Positions 1 through 6,767 of a stretch of 27,680 bases of DNA are shown here, one piece after another. The position numbers and the translations under genes were made by a program. Position 1 is the first letter of the stretch. Every line of letters begins with the position of its first letter. Under the pieces are notes generated by a model. That model saw nothing but the letters and a program-made list of their open reading frames with translations. It had not been told where the DNA came from and did no database searches. Source of the DNA: JAXGQD01 sp964574395 (lineage in GTDB: Bacteria; Bacillota; Clostridia; Saccharofermentanales; Fastidiosipilaceae); assembly GCA_964574395.1 (NCBI GenBank), contig CAZNNL010000027.1, forward strand, positions 1 through 27,680. The letters are read 5' to 3'.

Positions 1-39
1 ATTGGGGTGTTTGAATTAAATCGTATCCAGGTGACTGAA

Positions 40-393
40 TTAAGCAAGTTTCGCCCCAGATTGATGAATATGATAATTTGTTATTCCACGTGGCCAGTCT
101 GGCAAAAAGGCGACTTGGATATCGCTATCCGAAAAGTCCCAAAATGGGCGTCCCTCTCGCCTATCCGAATTTATCACAAGCTCAGAATCGTCAAGCTTTA
201 CACTCAGAAGATATTTCGTCATCCCATCATAATAAGCGCTAAGCCATTTGTCATGGACATATAGCGCACTGGGTCTTGCTTCTCTCATAGGAAAATAAAA
301 GGCAGCAAAAGTAACCGCTAAAACAGGTACAAGGAATAATATTGGGGCTAACATTGGAAATATGCTTAAAAGAGACCGTCGTTTTTTGTTCAT
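40..393 (-). CDS. Small single-pass membrane protein, unknown function
   Basis: A complete 117-residue ORF. The N-terminus is MNKKRRS, followed by one strong hydrophobic segment at about residues 8-34, so the charged N-terminus is probably cytoplasmic and the roughly 80-residue polar remainder is probably outside. The ATG at 393 is chosen because GGAGG lies 11 nt upstream; a GTG six codons earlier overlaps that ribosome binding site. The outer part is rich in Trp, Tyr, Asp and Arg and contains no motif I recognise. It is transcribed away from the next gene. A shadow ORF on the plus strand covers part of the same DNA but has no ribosome binding site. I cannot assign a family or function; a cell-envelope role is only inferred from the topology. 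Confidence 0.55.
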   Translation of the reverse strand: MNKKRRSLLSIFPMLAPILFLVPVLAVTFAAFYFPMREARPSALYVHDKWLSAYYDGMTKYLLSVKLDDSELVINSDRREGRPFWDFSDSDIQVAFLPDWPRGITNYHIHQSGAKLA

Positions 394-664
394 TAAGCTC
401 TGTTCCTCCACTTCAAAACTGAAATCTCGATTCCATAATCTACTTCATAAGAATATTGTAATATAGTTAGCAAAAGATAACTGAGTTTAACCTAATTTTA
501 ATGTATAGAACATTAGTGGGTGTTGTAGTGCTTGTTATTTCATCCAAATAGGCAGCAGTATTTTGTATGTTTATCCATAGCAAGAGCTTCGTTTCGACTT
601 TATAATAGATTGATAAGAAGCGATTTAAATATATCGTCAATATAATTTCGAAAGGTTGGTATAA

Positions 665-988
665 ATGATGGTCTTAGAAAATTACGTAGCAAAAATGAAC
701 GCAGGAGATTACGAAGGTGTATCCCAACTCTTCACCGAAAATTGTCACTTCAATGACGGCGGAGCTCGAGAACTCCTAGTCGACGATTTGGTAGTCAATG
801 GAAGAGAAGCTTTAAAACAAGCTTTCAAAGGAGTTTTCGAAGCTTACAAAGTTCGCTCAGAAATCGTTAAAAGCAATCCTCGTTCAATGGAATATGATGT
901 CTACCTCGGAGACATCAAACTTGAGTGTATCGGTTGCGCAACAGTAAAAGATGGATTGATTGACGAATACATCGTTAGGCCGAGATAA
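665..988 (+). CDS. NTF2-like / SnoaL-like fold protein
   Basis: A 107-residue soluble protein with the cone-like alpha+beta pattern of the NTF2/SnoaL superfamily. An N-terminal helix leads into the typical 'MNAGDYEGVSQLFTENCHF' signature (residues about 11-29). A 'NGREALKQAFKGVF' helix follows, and C-terminal strands end in 'KDGLIDEYIV'. Members are small ligand-binding proteins or isomerase/hydrolase-like enzymes, and function cannot be predicted from the fold. The start is the first of two adjacent ATGs, with GAAAGG about 9 nt upstream. The gene stands alone and converges on pflA, with only 19 bp between the stop codons and no obvious terminator there. An AT-rich upstream region holds two TATAAT-like boxes (601-606, 641-646), neither with a convincing -35. 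Confidence 0.7.
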   Translation: MMVLENYVAKMNAGDYEGVSQLFTENCHFNDGGARELLVDDLVVNGREALKQAFKGVFEAYKVRSEIVKSNPRSMEYDVYLGDIKLECIGCATVKDGLIDEYIVRPR

Positions 989-1007
989 GGACCTTAGGCT
1001 AGCAGAT

Positions 1008-1781
1008 TTATCCCAACTGGCTTCGCGCATTGTCCAATCGCCCCATCAGCTCTTGTTCGAAGGCTAAGGCGCGTTCGCGGTCCATGGCGGGGACTTGTTT
1101 AAGGCGATATTTAATTCCCATGTCGGTGTACTTATCTTCGCCGAGTTTATGGTAGGGTAAGATTTCTATGCGTTCTATCCATGGCAAAAGCACCTCCGCC
1201 TGCTCCCAAAGCCCATCCATGCTTTCTTGGTTGTCCGTCCAACCGGGGACCATCACGTGACGGAGCCAGATTTTGCCATGAAAATGCTTGATGATTGCTT
1301 GAACGAATTGCTTGTAGCCCTGCATAGAGACGCCAGCGACCTGACGATAACCCCAGTCATCCATTTGTTTGATGTCCAAGAGTAGCAGGTCTGTATGTGC
1401 GAGAATCTTGTCGAGATTCTGGATTGGGCCATAGCCTGAAGTGTCGAGGCAGGTGTGAATACCCTCAGCCTGAAGGCGGGGTAAAATTTCGCTGAGAAAA
1501 GCGGCCTGCATGAGGGGTTCACCGCCGGAGAAAGTGACTCCTCCTTCGCGGCGATAGTAGGGCTTGTAGCGTTTTGCCATAGCGATGACGTCATCTGTAG
1601 TCATCACTTCTCCGGCGTCCATGGCTTGGGAATCAGGGTTGTGGCAGTAGACACAGCGGAGTGGACAGCCTTGGAGAAAGAAGACCGTGCGCACACCGGG
1701 TCCATCCATCAAGCCCATTGTCTCGATGGAGTGGATGCGTGCATTAGGCGCTATGGTGGAAGGTGCGTTGTAGGACTTCAC
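1008..1781 (-). CDS. pflA: Pyruvate formate-lyase activating enzyme (radical SAM)
   Basis: A 257-residue radical SAM glycyl-radical activase, close to the roughly 246 residues usual for PflA. It uses S-adenosylmethionine and a [4Fe-4S] cluster to abstract a hydrogen from the catalytic glycine of PflB. The cluster motif CxxxCxxC is seen as C39-PLR-C43-VY-C46, preceded by 'GPGVRTVFFLQG' and followed by 'TFSGGEP', the SAM-binding GGE region. The start is a GTG at 1781, with CAGGAG 7 nt upstream. It lies inside the pflB 3' end, so the two genes overlap by 38 bp and are probably translationally coupled. The frame stays open further upstream, but that stretch only mirrors pflB codons and is not real protein. 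Assignment is firm because of the partner gene. Confidence 0.95.
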   Translation of the reverse strand: MKSYNAPSTIAPNARIHSIETMGLMDGPGVRTVFFLQGCPLRCVYCHNPDSQAMDAGEVMTTDDVIAMAKRYKPYYRREGGVTFSGGEPLMQAAFLSEILPRLQAEGIHTCLDTSGYGPIQNLDKILAHTDLLLLDIKQMDDWGYRQVAGVSMQGYKQFVQAIIKHFHGKIWLRHVMVPGWTDNQESMDGLWEQAEVLLPWIERIEILPYHKLGEDKYTDMGIKYRLKQVPAMDRERALAFEQELMGRLDNARSQLG

Positions 1782-3984
1782 GTTTCTGCTCCTGTGACAG
1801 GCTGTTGAAATGTACAGCGTAGCCTGAGACGCGTATGGTGAGGTTGGGGTAGCGTTCGGGGTGTTCCATGGCTTCCATGAGGAGTTCGCGGTCGAGCACG
1901 TTGACGTTGAGGTGGAAGGCTTTCTGACCAAAATATCCATCCATAATGCCGACTAGGTTATCTACGCGCTGTTCTTCAGATTTTCCAAGTGATGCTGGAA
2001 GCATGCTGAAGGTGTTGGAGATGCCGTCTTGGCAGACATCGCGGTAGGGCAACTTGGCAACGGAATTGAGAGATGCCAAAGCTCCTCTTTCGTCACGGCC
2101 ATGCATGGGGTTAGCGCCTGGGGCGAAGGGTTCGCCTTTCTTGCGTCCGTCGGGGGTGGTGCCGGTCTTTTTGCCATAAACAACATTAGAAGTAATGGTT
2201 AAGAGGGAGAGCGTGTGCTCTGCGTTGCGGTAAGTCGGATTTTTCTTGAGTTCGTCGCTGAACAGAGTCACGACTTCAACGGCAAGCTGATCGACGCGGT
2301 CGTCATCGTTGCCAAACTGCGGGTACTCCCCTTCTGTTTGGAAATCCACAGCCAAGCCATGCTCGTCATAGATCGGTGTGACGCTTGCATATTTTACGGC
2401 ACTGAGGCTATCCGCAACAATCGAAATTCCCGCTACACCAAAAGCCATAAAACGGTGTAGCTGACTGTCTTGCAAAGCCATCTGACTAGCCTCGTAGGCA
2501 TACTTATCGTGCATATAATGAATGGTATTCATGGTGTCTACATAGATAGACGCCAGTTCTTTCATGACTTTTTTGAAGTTTTCCATTAGGCTGTCATAGT
2601 CTAATTTTCCTTTTGGCAAAACATCCACCGTATGCAGAACCCGAATCGGCTTCCCATTCTTATCTTTCTTCACTTCATCCACGCCGCCATTAATTGCATA
2701 TAAGAGGGCTTTGGCGAGGTTGGCGCGCGCCCCAAAAAACTGCATTTGTTTACCTATTTCCATCGCCGAAACGCAGCACGCAATCGCGTAGTCATCGCCA
2801 TAAAGGTCGCGCATCAAGTCATCGTTTTCGTATTGAATAGAAGCTGTATCAATGGAGAGTTTGGCGCAGTAAGCTTTAAAAGCTTCAGGCAAGTCTTCTG
2901 ACCACAGTACCGTCATGTTGGGCTCTGGTGCGGGTGATAGATTTCTTAAGGTGTGCAAGAATCTATAGGCGGTTTTTGTAACGAGCGTGCGTCCGTCGAG
3001 GCCCATGCCACCAATGGATTCTGTTACCCAGGTAGGATCACCACCAAAAAGTTCGTCGTATTCGGGTGTACGCAAATGGCGCACTAAGCGGAGTTTAATA
3101 ACGAGTTGATCGATAAGTTCTTGGGCTTGGTCTTCGGTTAGTAGACCAGCTTGGATATCGCGCTCGATGTAAATATCAAGGAAGGCGGTATTGCGCCCTA
3201 AGCTCATGGCTGCTCCGTTGTTTTCTTTGATTGCAGCTAAGTAGCCAAAGTACAAGTGTTGCACGGCTTCGTGAGCATTTTGGGCAGGTTTGGAAATATC
3301 ATAATCATAGGATTCAGCCATTCTCTTCATGGCTTTTAATGCGCGCAGTTGTTCAGACAGTTCTTCACGAAGGCGTATCGTATCTTCTGTAGTAGCACCT
3401 TTTATCTTGGTTTTGTCAGTTTGCTTTTCTTGGATAAGGTAATCGATGCCGTAAAGTGCGACACGACGGTAATCGCCGATGATTCGTCCACGTCCGTAGG
3501 CGTCAGGTAGACCAGTCAGTAGACCAACCGAACGTGCTGCTCTGGCATCGTCGGTGTATGCGTCAAAAACGCCGTCGTTGTGGGTTTTGCGAAAAGCTTT
3601 AAAACCACGAGCAAGTTCATCATCCATTTTTAGATCATAAGCAGACAGAGCAGCTTCGACCATACGATAACCACCATATGGGTTAACGATACGCTTGAGT
3701 GCTTCGTCAGTTTGTAGACCTACAATTACTTCATTATCTTTATCAATATAACCGGCGGGATAGGCATCGATGCCAGAAAATCTTGTAGTATCAACATGAA
3801 TGTTTTTTTCTGCCATTTCTTTGTGGATGAGTGTTTCTGTTTTCTCCCAAATGCGTGCAGTTTTCAGCGAAATGGGTCTGAGAAAACTATCATCACCTTC
3901 ATAAGGGCTGTAGTTTTCTTGAATAAAAGCACGCACGTCGATGTGTTCTTCGGTTTTGCCAAAATCATTTGTATTGTTTGTCAT
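1744..3984 (-). CDS. pflB: Formate C-acetyltransferase (pyruvate formate-lyase)
   Basis: A 746-residue glycyl-radical enzyme converting pyruvate and CoA to acetyl-CoA and formate, a central anaerobic fermentation step in the cytoplasm. The adjacent active-site cysteines are C403-C404 in 'AIACCVSAMEIGKQ', and the radical glycine is G721 in 'RVSGYAVHFNS' near the C-terminus. The Cys pair distinguishes true PFL from glycerol- and choline-type relatives. The length matches the E. coli enzyme (about 760). The ATG at 3984 is preferred because GAGG sits 7 nt upstream. The open frame runs 34 codons further back but without a ribosome binding site, and that extension does not resemble PFL. Its activase gene overlaps the 3' end. 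The 5' side faces a 560-bp divergent intergenic region with an inverted repeat and a tandem repeat array. Confidence 0.97.
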   Translation of the reverse strand: MTNNTNDFGKTEEHIDVRAFIQENYSPYEGDDSFLRPISLKTARIWEKTETLIHKEMAEKNIHVDTTRFSGIDAYPAGYIDKDNEVIVGLQTDEALKRIVNPYGGYRMVEAALSAYDLKMDDELARGFKAFRKTHNDGVFDAYTDDARAARSVGLLTGLPDAYGRGRIIGDYRRVALYGIDYLIQEKQTDKTKIKGATTEDTIRLREELSEQLRALKAMKRMAESYDYDISKPAQNAHEAVQHLYFGYLAAIKENNGAAMSLGRNTAFLDIYIERDIQAGLLTEDQAQELIDQLVIKLRLVRHLRTPEYDELFGGDPTWVTESIGGMGLDGRTLVTKTAYRFLHTLRNLSPAPEPNMTVLWSEDLPEAFKAYCAKLSIDTASIQYENDDLMRDLYGDDYAIACCVSAMEIGKQMQFFGARANLAKALLYAINGGVDEVKKDKNGKPIRVLHTVDVLPKGKLDYDSLMENFKKVMKELASIYVDTMNTIHYMHDKYAYEASQMALQDSQLHRFMAFGVAGISIVADSLSAVKYASVTPIYDEHGLAVDFQTEGEYPQFGNDDDRVDQLAVEVVTLFSDELKKNPTYRNAEHTLSLLTITSNVVYGKKTGTTPDGRKKGEPFAPGANPMHGRDERGALASLNSVAKLPYRDVCQDGISNTFSMLPASLGKSEEQRVDNLVGIMDGYFGQKAFHLNVNVLDRELLMEAMEHPERYPNLTIRVSGYAVHFNSLSQEQKREVLQRTFHHSA

Positions 3985-4115
3985 AGTGTGACCTCGTTCA
4001 TTATTGTGTGCGAAGCGTGGCTCGCCTAATTCCTGTACATTCATACTATAGTTCAGTGCTAGGCTATGCGCATTGTCCTGCATCACAATTTTAGATAAGA
4101 ATCAAAATAATCTGC

Positions 4116-4139
4116 TGTATCACGCTCTCCCATGATACA
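4116..4139. promoter_or_regulatory. Inverted repeat TGTATCA-N10-TGATACA upstream of pflB
   Basis: The arms TGTATCA and TGATACA are perfectly complementary, 7 bp each, separated by 10 bp. The site lies about 130 bp upstream of the pflB start, just beside the tandem repeat array. The spacing suits a dimeric DNA-binding protein, but it does not match a motif I know (it is not the Rex TTGTTAA-N6-TTAACAA type). No clear -35/-10 pair for pflB could be fixed between 3985 and 4140. Confidence 0.3.
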
Positions 4140-4140
4140 C

Positions 4141-4438
4141 CGCTAACCAAAGTGGTCAATATTTGCGGTAAATCCAGATTCCCCCGAACCCCCATCGGCT
4201 TTACCCCGACTTTAGCGAAGATTTTGACCATTTTGCGCCTGTTCGCTAGCCAAAGTGGTCAATATTTGCGGTAAATCCAGATTCCCCCGAACCCTCATCG
4301 GCTTCCCCCCAACTTTAGCGAAGATTTTGACCAGATTGCGCCTGTTCGCTAGCCAAAGTGGTCAATATTTGCGGTAAATCCAGATTCCCCGGACCCCCAT
4401 CGGCTTTACCCCGACTTTAGCGAAGATTTTGACCAGAT
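4141..4438. repeat. Tandem array of three 103-bp units with inverted-repeat ends
   Basis: Three consecutive copies start at 4141, 4244 and 4347 (each begins CGCTA[A/G]CCAAAG). The third is truncated after about 92 bases and carries a 1-bp deletion. Copies differ at roughly 5-10% of positions. Inside each unit, TGGTCAATATTTGCGGTAAA (4153-4172 in copy 1) and TTTAGCGAAGATTTTGACCA (4211-4230) form an imperfect 20-bp inverted repeat (16 of 20 matches) around a C-rich core, so each copy could fold as a hairpin. The array contains no plausible gene and fills most of the divergent space between pflB and the DUF5107 gene. The rest of that stretch (3985-4140, 4439-4542) holds only promoter-like sequence. 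Confidence 0.9.
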
Positions 4439-4490
4439 CACGGCAGATCAGAGACCAAAACCTCTTGCAGAATAAAAATTTTGCTCTATC

Positions 4491-4520
4491 TTGGATAGAA
4501 TAGCATGTGTAGAATAAAAT
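4491..4520 (+). promoter_or_regulatory. Possible sigma-A promoter for the DUF5107 gene
   Basis: TTGGAT (4491-4496) and TAAAAT (4515-4520) are separated by 18 bp, 22 bp upstream of the next ATG. A second -10-like TAGAAT, preceded by TGTG, overlaps it. The match is moderate and the exact boxes are uncertain. Confidence 0.35.
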
Positions 4521-4542
4521 ATCTTAGATAGCGAGGGTCAAA

Positions 4543-6489
4543 ATGGCAAAATCAACACTCACATTCACTAACATCCCCATGACTTTGGGTAATCTTGGTC
4601 ACGAAAGCGAAGTTCCCGACTTGCTCCCCAACTTAAACTTTCAAAACAAGAATAGCTTTAAACTCGACGAGTTCGACGAAATCTACGAAGGCTACGGTAA
4701 ATTACCGAACGCCTTTCCTTATCCAAAAATCACAAACTATACCCGAGACTTGCATGAATCGACTGTGAAGGCGGCGATTCTGGAGAATGATGCTTTGTAT
4801 GCTGTGTTTTTGCCAGAATTTGGAGGAAGATTATGGCAGCTCAAAGATAAGCGAAGCAATCGTGACTTGCTTTTCACCAACGATGTCCTGCGCTTTTCAA
4901 ACCTTGCGGTTAGGGATGCATGGTTTGCGGGTGGAGTGGAGTGGAACTGCGGCGTGATCGGTCATACACCCTTGAGTTCTAGCCCGATTTTCGCGGCCCA
5001 AACCGAAACAAACGACGGCGAACCGGTCCTGCGTATGTATGCTTTTGAGCGCATTCGCCGAGTTGTATATCAAATGGATTTTTGGTTGGACGCCGAAAAA
5101 CTGAACGCGCGTTTTCGTATCAGCAACCAAAACGACGAACTAGTCCCCATGTATTGGTGGAGCAACATCGCCGTTCCGGAATATCCTCAAGGGCGGCTCA
5201 TTTTTTCGGCAAAAGAAGCCTATACCGCCGAAGGCCCAGTCGTCAGTAAAGTTTCCGTCCCTCTGGTCGACGGTGTTGACATAGCCCATTACTGCGACAT
5301 TCCTGGTCAAGTAGACTATTTCTTCAATATCCCCACAAATCAGCACAAATTCATAGCCGCAGTCGGTGCGGATGGTTTTGGTTTGCTACAAGAATCGACC
5401 GCCAGACTTCAGAGTCGTAAACTGTTTTCCTGGGGTAATAATGCGGGTTCCGAACGCTGGCAAACATTCCTAAGCGAAGACGCTGGCCGTTATGTGGAGA
5501 TTCAGGCAGGTCTTGGCAAAACTCAATACGGCTGCCTCCCTCTTGCCGCGAACACCACCTGGGAATGGTCCGAGCAATACTCCGCCATTCAACTAAACGA
5601 AGCAGAATTAGCGCTTGACACGGATGAGTTAAACGAACATATGGAGAAGACTTTAGCCAGTCTTAGCACGGTGGACTTGGCGCACTCTGACGGAGCGGAT
5701 TTTGCCAAGAAGCATGCCGAACTTAAAATGCACGGGAATGGTGATGCGCTGGCGGAGAATGTGATTCGTTTTGCCAAAAAGCAAAAGCCCTTACAGGAGC
5801 ATCTTGATTTTTCATCCGACGACAAGAAACCGCTTGTGTGGCTCGACTTTTTACGTAGCGGAAAATTAGCCGCACCTACCGCAGGGGATGCGCCTACATA
5901 TTTTGTTAGTGACCCGTTTTGGTTGGATAAATTACTGGCGGCGACAAGACACGACACATCCGACAATTGGTTCGTACGCTACAATCTCGGCATTTTGTAC
6001 GAGCAGTTGGGCGATACAAAGCGCGCCAAAAAACATTTGAAAAAATCTCTGGATTTCGAGCGTAACGCGTGGAATCTCCATGCCTTGTCGGTTTTGTTTG
6101 TACAAGAAGATCGTGGCAAAAAGGCAGCCAAGCTAATTCTTGAAGGGCTTAGCTTAGCCGAGGGACGCTTGGCGTATGTCAAAGAAGCTTTGACAATACT
6201 CGCTTTGTGTGCTGCGTTTGAGCAAATGCTGTCGGTCATTGCGGCTCTACCTGCAGAGCAGGCAGCCGATGCGCGGGTGCAGTTTAGTCGAGCTGAGGCT
6301 TTGTACGCCTGTGGTCGCTTTGAGGAAGCCATGGCTATTTTGGAAGAGGGCGAAGGTTTACTTGTCCCAGATATCCGCGAAGGTGATTTAGCCATAGGTG
6401 CATTATGGCAAAAACTAAACCTTGCCCTAGGCGGTGACCCCAATGCCGAAGTGCCCTTCGTCTTCAATTTTGACGCTTTTGTGGACTAA
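4543..6489 (+). CDS. DUF5107-type protein with C-terminal TPR-like repeats
   Basis: A 648-residue cytoplasmic protein without signal peptide or membrane segments. The N-terminal two thirds (about residues 30-340) resemble DUF5107, a beta-sandwich family with a galactose-mutarotase-like look: 'PEFGGRLWQLKDK', 'WFAGGVEWNCGVIGHTP', 'YWWSNIAVPE'. The C-terminal part, from about residue 460, is helical with TPR-like pairs such as 'NLGILYEQLGDTKRAKKHLKKSLDFE'. DUF5107 proteins are often around 1,100 residues, so this is a short form. The start has GAGG 6-7 nt upstream. It is divergent from pflB and precedes the SRP RNA gene, without a terminator that I can see. A carbohydrate-related role is inferred only from the fold. 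The family name is recalled from motifs, not searched. Confidence 0.75.
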   Translation: MAKSTLTFTNIPMTLGNLGHESEVPDLLPNLNFQNKNSFKLDEFDEIYEGYGKLPNAFPYPKITNYTRDLHESTVKAAILENDALYAVFLPEFGGRLWQLKDKRSNRDLLFTNDVLRFSNLAVRDAWFAGGVEWNCGVIGHTPLSSSPIFAAQTETNDGEPVLRMYAFERIRRVVYQMDFWLDAEKLNARFRISNQNDELVPMYWWSNIAVPEYPQGRLIFSAKEAYTAEGPVVSKVSVPLVDGVDIAHYCDIPGQVDYFFNIPTNQHKFIAAVGADGFGLLQESTARLQSRKLFSWGNNAGSERWQTFLSEDAGRYVEIQAGLGKTQYGCLPLAANTTWEWSEQYSAIQLNEAELALDTDELNEHMEKTLASLSTVDLAHSDGADFAKKHAELKMHGNGDALAENVIRFAKKQKPLQEHLDFSSDDKKPLVWLDFLRSGKLAAPTAGDAPTYFVSDPFWLDKLLAATRHDTSDNWFVRYNLGILYEQLGDTKRAKKHLKKSLDFERNAWNLHALSVLFVQEDRGKKAAKLILEGLSLAEGRLAYVKEALTILALCAAFEQMLSVIAALPAEQAADARVQFSRAEALYACGRFEEAMAILEEGEGLLVPDIREGDLAIGALWQKLNLALGGDPNAEVPFVFNFDAFVD

Positions 6490-6536
6490 TATCAGCCCAT
6501 CAAAGCCTATTACCTACTTTAGTGCAGCAAACAATA

Positions 6537-6566
6537 TTGCTTATTTGACGTGAGTCAAGCTATAAT
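6537..6566 (+). promoter_or_regulatory. Promoter of the SRP RNA gene
   Basis: A perfect TATAAT (6561-6566) has TTGCTT (6537-6542) 18 bp upstream. Transcription would begin near 6573, just before the paired 5' arm of the RNA. A TTGACG at 6545-6550 is only 10 bp from the -10 and so cannot serve as the -35. Confidence 0.6.
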
Positions 6567-6580
6567 ACCCAAGCAGCGAA

Positions 6581-6727
6581 GATGTTTTTTCTGCACAGAA
6601 GTCGAGGATGGGTCCCGTGCGATTCAACCCGTGAACCCTGTCAGGTCCGGAAGGAAGCAGCAGTAAGCGATCCGTTGAAGGTGCTGCGGTTCAGCCTGTT
6701 CTCGGCTTCTGTGCAGGAGAAGCATCT
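6581..6727 (+). ncRNA. ffs: Signal recognition particle RNA (small bacterial type)
   Basis: The Ffh-binding domain is unmistakable: GTCAGGTCCGGAAGGAAGC (apical and internal loop, about 6639-6657), followed by AGCAGTAAG. The flanks pair over a long helix. GATGTTTTTTCTGCACAGAA at 6581-6600 and the next six bases pair with 6701-6726 over 26 positions if G-U pairs are allowed. The stem is followed by TTTCATTTTT, so the closing helix may double as terminator. The RNA scaffolds Ffh for co-translational membrane targeting. No Alu-domain sequence is seen, so it is of the small type. Its position directly before dnaX-ebfC-recR is the conserved Bacillota order. Ends are estimated from pairing. Confidence 0.95.
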
Positions 6728-6767
6728 TTCATTTTTAGCAAAACCAATGCAGAGGGTGGTGGATTAC

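Noticed and set aside
1782..1940. Upstream extension of the pflA frame
   Set aside because: Low-complexity Ser/Thr/Pro translation of the pflB reverse frame; a GTG with a good ribosome binding site exists at 1781.
4141..4438. CRISPR array
   Set aside because: The whole 103-bp unit repeats, including what would be spacers; no unique spacers and no cas genes.
5979..6467. 162-codon antisense ORF
   Set aside because: Shadow of the TPR-like part of the DUF5107 gene; Ser/Lys/Ala-biased with no start signals.
6582..6767. Open frame extending dnaX upstream by 62 codons
   Set aside because: It is the SRP RNA gene read as protein; the family start 'MALYRAWRP' lies after it.
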